A stretch of 64,000 nucleotides of DNA from Chloranthus sessilifolius (lineage: Eukaryota; Streptophyta; Magnoliopsida; Chloranthales; Chloranthaceae): contig CM037590.1 in assembly GCA_021018995.1 (NCBI GenBank), positions 39,434,287 through 39,498,286 of the forward strand, read 5' to 3'. Both the position numbers and the translations under genes were made by a program. Below are positions 55,741 to 64,000 of this stretch, in pieces. The notes under the pieces are model-generated. The model was not told the DNA's origin, made no database searches, and saw only the letters and a program-made list of their open reading frames with translations. Within the stretch, counting starts at the first letter, position 1, and each line of letters starts with the position of its first letter.

Positions 55741-57035
55741 CATGGTTTTAAAACACGAAAACTTGACTCGAAAGTCAGCTGAGTAGAGTCAACTCGGAAA
55801 CTTGCTCGGACTCGGGTTATTTAATAAAAATTTAAATATATATTATATATAATTACAAAAAAAATTGCACAAAATATGTGCAAACAAAAACAAAAAAACA
55901 TAAAGGGAGTCATCTAAGAAATATGATATGAAGATTGAAGACTATGTTGTACCGTGGTACATGTTTTTAAAAAAAGACTTAGTTGTTTTGGGGATCTGTG
56001 CCACTCGGAACATCATCTAAGCCATATGATGTGAAGAGCATTCAATAAGATGATGACTGATTTCAGTCAGATGATACAGATTGTGTTTTGTGATAATCGT
56101 TGGCCTCAAAGATCTTTACATCATGGTCTTCCAATCGTATGACTTAGATGCAAAAAGAAAATTTGAGCCAAATGATTTAAAAATCTGAGCCAAATATGAG
56201 AAAAAAGAAAATTTGAGCCAAACTGAATGTGAAAAAAGTAGTAAAGGGTGCTAAAATTTGTACCATCTAAGCCATATGATTTGAAGGCTATGATATACCG
56301 TGGCACATGTTTAAAAGGAAAGACTTCTGAGCCACTTGGAACACCATTTGACTGATTTCAATCAGATATTTCGGGCAAATATTTGGCCTTGAAAAGATCT
56401 TTACATCATGGTCTTCAAATCGTGTGGCTTAGATGGTGCATGAGAGGGCCGCGATTCAAATCGTGTGGCTTAGATGGTGCACGAGAGGGTTGCGACTCAA
56501 ATCGTGTGGCTTAGATGGTGCACGAGAGAGCTGCGATTCAAATTGTGCGGCTTATAAAAGTGGATAAAAAATACTCATATTTTACGGCACGAGAGGGCTG
56601 CGATTCAAATTGTGTGGCTTATAAAAGTGAAAAAAAATACTTACAGATGTTAGGGCACGAGAGGGCTGCAATTCTTCTCCTTCTTCTAGATTTTAGGGCA
56701 CGAGAGGGGCTGAGATTAGGGCTAATCTTCTTTCTTCTTTCTTTCTTTCTTTCTTCTTCTTCTTTCTTCTTCTGTCGAGATGTCGACGTCTTTAAATATA
56801 AAGGGGCAGAAAGTACCAGTTTGCCCTTTAAGTTTATAAAAAAAACCCTGCCAGTCCTTTATTTAGATGGGAGAAAGTCAACTCGCCGAGTCCGCAAACT
56901 CGGTCAAGTTCCCGAGTCGGATCGGCAAGTCACTCAAGTCACATGCCTATTCGATCCCTTAAGCGAGTCAACTCAGAACCTAGTCGAGTCGATTCGCTTA
57001 AATTCCGAGTCGACTTGCCGAGTTTTTAAACCATG
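55741..57035. mobile_element. hAT-type non-autonomous element, 1295 bp
   Basis: The terminal inverted repeats are CATGGTTTTAAAAC and, reversed from the right, CATGGTTTAAAAAC (13 of 14). GTTTTTAT flanks both sides exactly (55733-55740 and 57036-57043), the 8 bp duplication of the hAT superfamily. Interior: ACTCGGCGAGTC-type repeats near both ends, a 42-43 bp tandem repeat at 56410-56700 and a CT/TTC microsatellite. No transposase. The 243-codon frame over 56515-57246 crosses its border and is not a gene. Confidence 0.92.
56410..56720. repeat. Tandem repeat, 42-43 bp unit
   Basis: Units with 'AAATCGTGTGGCTTAGATGG' then 'GCACGAGAGGGCTGCGATTC' start near 56414, 56456 and 56499, with two longer variant units ending near 56600 and 56680. 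They lie inside the hAT-type non-autonomous element. Confidence 0.8.
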
Positions 57036-57059
57036 GTTTTTATATACTAATGTGCTTGC

Positions 57060-57243
57060 TCATAGTTTATGTATAACACATTATTTGAACCGCGTCTTTC
57101 AATATACACGACGCTTTGAGTTGAATAAGACCGATGAAGTGTACAATGGTTTGCTCAATGTCATCCAACGGATGGAGCCTGAGCTAGCAGACCAAAGTCA
57201 AGCCATAAGAGATGTGAGTAGTCATAATATTATTTCTAACTTG
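57060..57243 (+). pseudogene. hAT transposase, block before hATC
   Basis: It reads AHSLCITHYLNRVFQYTRRF then DEVYNGLLNVIQRMEPELAD, matching the 'AAxYLNPxFQY...GLxxxIxRMxPD' block. It resumes the transposase after the interrupted intron and ends near a donor-like GTGAGT at 57212. Confidence 0.75.
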
Positions 57244-57309
57244 TAGATCAATATGCTTGATTTGTAGATTGATATCTCGCTTATTATATTCCGTCTTTGT
57301 AGATTGATA

Positions 57310-57620
57310 TGTTCTAGAAGAAACGTGGGTTGTTTGGAACGAGGTTAGCGCAATCTCAGATTCAACATGATAAACCTGCGGATTGGTGGATGCATTACGG
57401 ACATATTCGACTAATACTAAGGCGGATTGCTATGCATGTTTTAGTCAAACATGTTCTTTATCCAACTGTGAGCAGAATTGGAGTACGTTTTCTCTTATCC
57501 ACGCGAAGACCAGGAATAGACTAACTATGCGCCAATTGGAAAAGTTAGTCTACTGCCATTATAATATGCGGTTAAGGGTCAGGAATATGGAGAGGACCAA
57601 TCGTGGTAAGCAATTATTTA
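57310..57620 (+). pseudogene. hAT dimerisation (hATC) domain
   Basis: A first frame reads GLFGTRLAQSQIQHDKPADW and WMHYG. After a frame change near 57400 it reads NTKADCYACFSQTCSLSNCE and QNWSTFSLIHAKTRNRLTMR, then LEKLVYCHYNMRLR. This matches hATC ('PADWWxxxG...LSQTCSASxCERNWSxFxxIHTKKRNRL'). The frame change and the donor at 57606 leave it non-functional. Confidence 0.9.
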
Positions 57621-57699
57621 GCTTCTTAGTTCATACATTTTTTATTTGATTTAATTGAGGCATATACTAATTAATCTATCATTTTCTATCCTACAGACA

Positions 57700-58076
57700 G
57701 TGAATATTTTAACCCTATCAAGTTGGATTATATATTCGCAGAGGATGATCCATTGAATCAGTGAATTGAAGAGAGAGAAGATCCAGTGTTGGATAGTGAG
57801 AGCACTGCATGGTTGGACAATGCAGAAAAAATAGCGGAGGAGCAGGCTTCTCAACAACCAAGGCGGAAAAGAAGACTTCATCGCCATTCAGTGGTTGGAT
57901 CTAATGAAGAAACACAACCCGGTAGTGATAATAATGATGGTAATGATGATGGGGGTGGTGAGGGTGATGTAGGAGGCGATGAAACCCACGTTGACACTAG
58001 TGGTGGAGGCGATGGTGTTCGCCCCTCTTATGGAGGTATTGTCGAATGGGACGATGAACCGTTAACAATGTTTTGA
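57700..58076 (+). pseudogene. hAT transposase C-terminal tail
   Basis: After an acceptor CTACAG (57698) the frame reads SEYFNPIKLDYIFAEDDPLN, a stop, then DPVLDSESTAWLDNAEKIAE and an acidic Gly/Asp-rich tail ending VEWDDEPLTMF. Acidic, Gly-rich tails are common in this family. The sequence to about 58460 continues with broken remnants such as PRYSMRL. Confidence 0.7.
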
Positions 58077-58799
58077 TACTCCTACATTTAGAAGTTGAGG
58101 GGTTGAAGGAAAATGAGCTTCAGAATCTTACCAACCACCACGAGATGATATGGGTTACACTATATCTACCTTTAGGGGATTTAGTTTACAAAACAACGAA
58201 GATTCAGCAACCAGTAACCCTAACCCATACTCAATCCTTCAACCAACCTACCCCCAACATGAAGACTTCGTTGGTCAAATTTTTGGAGGACTGACATTTC
58301 TATATTACACTAACCCATACCTTATGCTAATGCCTTAGTTTGAAGGGGGACATATGATCATGGGTATCAATATGGCCAACACTATAGGCAAAGCTAGCGC
58401 ACTGATGATAATGATGATGATGACGAAGAACCACCAAGGTATTCAATGCGGCTTTAATGTAAGTTTTCATGTACAATGTGCTATGGTCAGTAGTCTACTA
58501 TGGTGACTTTAGTGTTATATTCATATACAATGTTAAGTTGAGAGGTTTTATACTTCTAAGTTCTAAGGTGATGAAATTCCCAAAGATGCCTCAAAGAAGC
58601 CTTAAATGATTTTTAAAATTTTAGAAAAATAGAAAACCATTAAATATATTTTTCGAGAATTTTAGGGTATTTTTTGGGATTTAAAAAAAAATGTACTAGG
58701 CCGATACATTGAATGTATCGGCCGATACGTATCATCCAGATACCTGGACGATACGTCTCAGTTTCCAAAATTTTCACCCATGGATGTCATCGCAGTCAA

Positions 58800-59505
58800 A
58801 ATTTTGACCTTCAATCGTCATTTTCTCTTCATCAATTTGATCAGAATTTCAACATAAACCTTCTTCCTCTTTCTTCTTTTTGATTGATGACTTTAGGGGT
58901 GTGTTTCAAAAGGTTTCTTATCGAACAAGGTATTCATGGTTTTCTAAATGCTTGATCTTAGTGAGATTGAATTAGGGGCCAAGATGCACCTTAATTGAAT
59001 TTGAATGATCTTAGGGGTTGTGGTGATTGTTTGAGCCCATGTTTGTTGTCAACATATATCTATTGATTTATTAGTAAACCCTTAATTTCCTTTTCACGGA
59101 ATTTGAGATTTCCAGAGGTTGGGCCACTTTTCTGTCGAGAAAATTTGCGGGGTTTGAATCGGTTTTTCAGCACCTTTCTTTTGAATGTAATCTCATACGA
59201 TTTGGACAGGTTTTAAAGGTGATTTCGTTGTTTTCGTGCCTCGACTTGGAGCCACCCTTACGTCTCCACGACAAAGGTGGCTGAGAATGTATATTGTGGT
59301 GTTGAAATGATACTATGTGGTGTGTGAACACTGAAGTCAGTGGTATCACTGTAGAACTTGTGGTTTGAAGGTTGTGTAGCCTACTGCTGCATAGTGGACT
59401 GTATGCTTTGTATGGTGTACTATGTAAGAGCATTTCTATATGATGGACGAGGTTAACATCCATGTTATCAGTGGTACATAGGGATCCTATGGCATGCAAA
59501 TCACA
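58800..59505. other. Sequence between the hAT and Copia remnants
   Basis: No supportable gene. The 110-codon minus frame at 59499-59167 has no family match. It may be the 5' leader of the Copia element whose gag follows. Confidence 0.4.
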
Positions 59506-59830
59506 ACAATGAATTGTGGGTCAAATTATCTTGAATGGCCAAGGCCCAAAACCATCTGGGATCGAAGAGGAAATTGGGGTATGTAAATAGGGGTATCCCC
59601 AAACCTGACGTCACAAATCCTAAACATGTAGATTGGGAGTGGGACAATCTTACTGTTATGACATGGCTCCTTCATTCCATGCAGCTTGCCATTAGCCAGT
59701 CGTTTATGTACGCTTTCAATGCAAAGGAATTTTGGGAAGCAGTATGTGATGCCTTCTCACAATGACAGAATTTAGCCAAGATGTTTCAATTGATTGGGAG
59801 AGTGATCAATTGGTGAATATTACACACTGT
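59506..59830 (+). pseudogene. Ty1/Copia gag fragment
   Basis: The reading KAQNHLGSKRKLGYVNRGIP, KPDVTNPKHVDWEWDNLTVM and TWLLHSMQLAISQSFMYAFN, then EFWEAVCDAFSQ, matches Copia gag ('GxKxKLGFxNGxIxKP...WxxxNxMVxSWLLNSIxxxIxxSxxxxxTAxxxWxDLxxRFSQ'). A stop follows directly. The rest of the Copia element is not seen downstream. Confidence 0.85.
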
Positions 59831-61490
59831 TAAGGAGATGGAAGCATGAATGCCGTGATTTCAATGTTTGATGAATTCGCTATCATGAAGACATAACAAT
59901 GACGTTTGGGGTGATGTGATTCCCATGGATGGATGCCACTTGTTACTTGGTCAACCGTAACAAAGAGAAGGGGCTCTAGAAGTTATACTCATTCCAAGAG
60001 GAAATGATGTAAAACATGGACAAAGGATGCATGAAGGAGTAAAGGAAAGACAAAATGAAGAAATGAACTAAAAAAGAGGGGAGAAGAAACATTGGGACTC
60101 GAAAAAAAGTCCTAGTAGGGTATTTGGACGACAAATACGAGTCCAAGAAAGAAGATTGGTGTCACGTGAATCTAGAAGAAGTGGCATGTGACCAATTAAA
60201 TTGGATCATGTCCCATTTAAGAAACAAAAGATAAGTCTAAGACACTCGGGTTGACCACAAACAAGATTTGGGAGGGCTTGCTCCATGTTCATGTGCTCCT
60301 TTCTACATAAAATTGAGAAATCATTCAAAATTTTCTTTCAGAAGTGAGGATGTTTGCTATATTAATTAGGTAGTTTAATTAAAATAGAATATTTTCTTTA
60401 GTATTTTTGTGGGTTTATTTTTTTGGTTATTTATGACTGTATCAAAGTTTTGTTGGATTGGTTTATGTTATTTTTATTGAAAAAACTCCACATCAATTTT
60501 GAAAAGGGTACTGGGCCCTAGTTATATCATGTCGCTTGCTCTATCTTGTGTGTAGATGTTATTGAATCGAGGGACATTTAAATTCCTCCATCTTTACTCT
60601 CCTACTTTGTCCTCCAACACGTGCACACACACACACACAAAAGGGAATAACAATGACTGTATTAAAAACATAAGAATGGAAAAGAAAAAAATGACTCCGT
60701 GAGAGCACAGCCAAGAAATTGCATCTTTAGAATTGATCATTGGGGGATGTGCTCTCAGTAATCAAGTCTCACAAGAGTGGCTGGAATGATTAGAGATGAT
60801 AAAGCCAAAGCTTTTACGACTTGCTTGTTGCGAGTGGCTGAGTGCTATTAGTACTTGGACGAATGTGATCTTCATTAAGGGATTGACTTTGATGACTATT
60901 TTAGGGGCTAGAGAAACACAAAGCAATGGTTAGAATGTGGTGAGTAGCTTTAGAGAGGTAAGGTTACCTCCTTAGCTTTATATTAGGATATATGAATCCG
61001 CTATATGCTATAAGTAATACCCTCACTAGTGAGGAGAAATACAAAACAAACATATAGTGCGGCTCCCTTTTTCGTAGTTTCCTTTTCTATTTCACTCATT
61101 AAATGACATAGTTTCTTCCTTTTATTTCAGCTTGTAATTCTCTTGCACTCTTTTTTTCAAAATAAATAAATAAATTATTACTAATGAAACAAAAATTATT
61201 AGTCCAGAGAACCATAGAAATAAACTGACCATTCTTGAAGATATGCTAAGCTGCCACAAGGGAGGGGCCAGATACTCCAAATCCTCTTGTCATCCCTAAT
61301 GCAGGGATTGTAACAATCCAACCTCAGACAAGATGGTTAAGAACAGACTGTGTTATCTTTGACCTTCCTTTCTCGATGGAGTCCTATGAGGGAAATGTTT
61401 TAGATCAAATTTCTAGCCACCCTTTCCTGGTCAAGATCATTTTGGGCTCAAGTATGAGCCCCTCGGAGAATTGGTTAGCCAGTGATAATT
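59831..61490. other. Intronic sequence, no recognised gene
   Basis: AT-rich, with a short (CA)n run at about 60622-60640. No ORF above 60 codons and no clear TE borders. Confidence 0.5.
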
Positions 61491-61945
61491 CTTGGGCTTC
61501 AATTACAATAAAACAACATACATTTTCCAGTTAAATCCTTAAATCCTTCTATTATTAAATCTTGAGTAGGAAGCTTGGGTTTAATTTCCTAATATTTGGA
61601 ACTCAGGTCTTCTGCATAGAGCACACATATCCAAATGTTTTCTTTTGATTACAATTCTCAAGGACTGATCACTTACTAAAAACAACATTGCTAGGGCGAA
61701 ATCAATTAGTAAACCATAACATGGGCTTCAGTTACAACAAAATAACATATACTTCTCAGCTAATCCTTAGCTTATTAAATCTTGGGTAAGAAGCTTGAGT
61801 TTAATTTTCTAATATTTGGAACTCGGGTCTTCTGCCTAGAGCACACATATCCACATGCTTTCTTTTGAAAACAATTCTCAAGGACTGATCACTTAGTAAA
61901 AACACATTTCTCTCATGAGATCAATTAGTAAACCATAACATTCCT
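61491..61945. repeat. Two-copy tandem duplication, about 230 bp
   Basis: GGGCTTCAATTACAATAAAA at about 61493 recurs as GGGCTTCAGTTACAACAAAA at about 61723. Each is followed by matching 'AATATTTGGAACTC(A/G)GGTCTTC' and 'CAAGGACTGATCACTTA' text and ends 'AAACCATAACAT'. The copies differ by scattered substitutions, so the duplication is not recent. Confidence 0.85.
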
Positions 61946-62490
61946 CGATTCGTGTTTATGGTTTACTAATTGAAAGAAACTTTTAATTCTAGATTGTGTA
62001 TTCAATATGCAGGATTATTCTTCGTTAAACTCCATGATTCCATGCAATGATAATAATGCAGATTTTCTCAAATTCACCAACCAATTCCTCCATCCAATCA
62101 TTTACATAAAATTCCAGACGATAGAGGGGAAGAGCATACAGCAAGGTTAGTAAGAATTAAAAATATGGATCTATTGAGATCAAATGAAGGATTAGTTAAC
62201 TATCATCCATTACCCTTTAGATTGATGTCACCAACAGGTAGAACATACTATCAGGAGAGGGGACATCTTCGGTGTAATCTTAGTAAAGAAGAATACGAGC
62301 AGTTACATATTCACGAAAATGTCCATTCAGTCTTATAAATAGCCAATGGGAACATCGACAACAATACATAAATTACGTAATACCAATTACCAAGTAAGAA
62401 ACTCAAATTATTTATCAAAATAACGTGTGAGGCTCTCATGAATAACATTTTAAAACATTGAAAGAATCATGGCAATGAAAGGATACCCAC
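61946..62490. other. OXA1 intron, near the exon at 62491
   Basis: No recognisable gene or repeat in this stretch. It ends at the donor of the OXA1 exon. Confidence 0.5.
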
Positions 62491-62622
62491 CTCCACAGTT
62501 GCCAAGAAGGTCAATGATGTCAGAACTGGAAAAATGTAGAAATCATCAGGAGTTGTCAAATCCAAAAACCAGAATGCTCCACCTCCTTTAAAAGATGGAA
62601 CTTTCTCAGCCATGTTTGTGAT
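62491..62622 (-). CDS. OXA1: OXA1-like insertase, second visible exon
   Basis: A 44-codon exon between acceptor CTTGTAG and donor GTGGGT: ITNMAEKVPSFKGGGAFWFL then DLTTPDDFYIFPVLTSLTFL and ATVE. The 'NMxEKVPSFKxGGAFWFxDLTTPD' block is the signature intermembrane loop of mitochondrial OXA1, and the following hydrophobic stretch is the next membrane segment. Both junctions are phase 0, and the join to the exon at 50496 gives 'VELNMQEGMEGNP'. Confidence 0.94.
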
Positions 62623-63046
62623 CTACAAGATCAAAAGGCCCGAGTTCAATCAAGGGAAATCAAATAAGTTTACGGATGGATGACTGTCATTTAAAAATTG
62701 ATGGTTTGTTGCACGTCATCCCAATCTGCAAAATTTACTGAATTGAGAGATATAACCATATCAAGGGACTGACACTTCTCACTGACAGTAACAGATTATC
62801 AAGTTTATGAATAGCCTTGCAGCCACCTGACCCTGTCAAAAGCTGACTTTTATGGAGTTTGGGGAGCCCTGACATATGTAGATGCCAGCTTTTAATAAGA
62901 TTGAGGAGTCATCAGATTGATTATCTTATGATGCCAGTGACACCCCATTGATCCATATGAAAAATTAATATACTTCAACCTATACAGATGTTACTGAGGT
63001 TGATAATTAACAATTTAAAAAAAAATACTGAGGGAGATATTCTTAC

Positions 63047-63122
63047 AGCCATGAAAAAGCTGATGAAAACAGGACCTTGGATAAAAATTCCCTTCAACGG
63101 AGTGAATGGATTGACCCCATGC
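63047..63122 (-). CDS. OXA1: OXA1-like insertase, first visible exon
   Basis: A 76 nt exon between acceptor ATTATAG and donor GTAAGA: one base completing a codon, then HGVNPFTPLKGIFIQGPVFI and SFFMA. 'YGVxPFTPLKGxxIQGPxFISFF' is the conserved matrix hairpin and start of the second membrane segment in plant OXA1. It joins the exon at 62622 across a 424 bp intron in phase 0. Upstream exons (targeting peptide and first membrane segment) lie beyond the right edge. Confidence 0.93.
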
Positions 63123-64000
63123 CTATAATAGCCAGTGGATAATATATAAAAAAGCAGATGTTAAGGATTTCAGACAACAAATGCCACAGAATGGGATGCA
63201 GAGTGTGATAATAAAGCACGAAATCCACATCAGACTGTGAAAGTAAATATTAACATTATATAACCTCTCTGAACTAAACATCATAAATAAAATAATGAAC
63301 ATATATGTTTGAGCTTCTATGCAGGTGAATTCTTATAGCTATAACCCGATAAATATTTATGGCAGCTACTTTCAGAGTCAGAAATGAAATTGGTTTATGG
63401 AAAATGAATTAGACAATTTATTAGAAGGTAAAATCCATAATTCTTACAAGTAATCTCCTCCAAAAATCCAAAATCAATCAACTCTCCTTGAATGTGACAG
63501 AAGCCTATAGAAACAAAGTCACTCGGTATTGAATTATTCAATCAGTTCTTTTAGAACTATTTAACAAAAGTCAATTTGAAGAGTTGTACAACAGAAAACA
63601 ACCATTCTAGTTGCTCTACAATGATGGATCTACCAAAGAACTCTTAGTTAGAGAACATTTCTATTGGATCACAATAAGTGAATAACCCAGGTCGTAGAAT
63701 AACTTCTAGATTGTTAGACATGAATTTTCTAGCAACTATAAAATGAATCCTAAAGCATTAGTTAAAGGCGTCAAAAAGAATCTTCTACATAAAATTCCAG
63801 TGACACTTCAAAACCTCAGCTTACAGCCACCAACGGGTAATGCTACCCTGACCTTGGTAGTCATGGTTGGCATTTCCGTATGATCCATTCCATCATCTCA
63901 TTGATTCAAAGAGCCTTAGACTCAGGTTCATTTGCCACAACGACTCAAGGGATCCTTACAAACATCAACATATCATACAAAACTTAAGGGGAAAAAGGGA
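63123..64000 (-). other. OXA1: OXA1 intron, partial
   Basis: I looked on the minus strand for the preceding OXA1 exon (the 'MxxxGQRKMQxLFK' helix) and did not find it, so this is intron running off the window. No TE ends recognised. Confidence 0.55.

Larger units (their letters stand above)
52735..58795 (+). mobile_element. hAT transposon (DUF659/BED type), decayed
   Basis: About 6 kb. The ends share 'GATGTCATCATGGGTCAAAAT' at the left and a similar inverted text near 58790. Sub-terminal regions at both ends are rich in CCGATA/TATCGG motifs (52770-52800 and 58700-58760), as in plant hAT families. It encodes a BED finger, a DUF659 transposase core and a hATC dimerisation domain in plus-strand order, broken by stops, frameshifts and a 1.3 kb insertion. 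Exact TIRs and the 8 bp target duplication could not be fixed. Confidence 0.8.
50497..62490 (-). other. OXA1: OXA1 intron, 12.0 kb
   Basis: From donor GTGGGT at 62490 to acceptor AG at 50498-50497. It holds two RTE 3' ends, a Copia LTR piece with primer-binding site, a decayed hAT transposon with a second hAT-type element inside it, a Copia gag fragment and a 230 bp tandem duplication. From 50510 to 51490 I see no features beyond a short TCA repeat at its end. Confidence 0.85.

Noticed and set aside
56515-57246. 243-codon ORF
   Set aside because: It reads through a 43 bp tandem repeat and across the border of the hAT-type insertion; only the last part (after 57043) matches transposase.
1-64000. 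CRISPR arrays, operons, riboswitches, bacterial genes
   Set aside because: The window is eukaryotic nuclear DNA; repeats found are transposon-derived or microsatellites without CRISPR spacing.

Overview
This is nuclear DNA of a flowering plant. It is AT-rich, has no operons, and its genes are split by GT-AG introns. Most of the sequence is transposable elements nested in introns and intergenic space. Kilobase-scale introns and many old TE layers suggest a woody, TE-rich angiosperm, possibly a magnoliid or early-diverging lineage. That placement is inference; no marker here fixes the family.

Two host genes are recognisable, both on the minus strand and both running off the window. ATG6/Beclin-1 (autophagy PI3-kinase subunit) has exons 1-3 at 6551-6401, 1346-985 and 852-682. 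Its 5.05 kb intron 1 holds a 5'-truncated L1 LINE with a clear target-site duplication and a Copia remnant. A mitochondrial OXA1-type insertase has its last five exons at 63122-63047, 62622-62491, 50496-50389, 42661-42607 and 42516-42236. Its introns include one of 12.0 kb and one of 7.7 kb, filled by hAT, RTE, L1, Copia and MITE elements. A single unassigned minus-strand exon-like ORF lies at 40422-40192.

The centre (about 13.7-35.6 kb) holds decayed plus-strand gene copies: a possible plastid S6-like first exon (13.7-13.92 kb) and a TFIIB pseudogene (exons near 15.5, 15.75, 34.4 and 35.6 kb). One TFIIB intron, originally about 0.2 kb, contains a very large imperfect palindrome. Its arms are about 3.5 kb and meet at a 39-nt loop at 19390-19428. 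The inner part of each arm carries a TATA box and the same unrecognised ORF, aimed at the loop. The right arm is split by an 11.27 kb Ty3/gypsy element of Athila/Tat type (21429-32694), which is dead: its protease and reverse transcriptase active sites are altered and it has frameshifts and stops.

Other mobile DNA includes a 2.1 kb PIF/Harbinger-type element (7702-9808) packed with W-box-like palindromes, a decayed DUF659-type hAT transposon (about 52.7-58.8 kb) with a palindromic array upstream of its transposase, a 1.3 kb hAT-type non-autonomous element inserted in that transposon, a 237 bp PIF-type MITE (44539-44775), RTE LINE 3' ends and L1 fragments.

The best candidate for something undescribed is the foldback element with its paired, convergent, promoter-bearing ORFs. 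Exon and TE borders were set by eye from splice sites, protein-family memory and repeat alignment; no database search was run.
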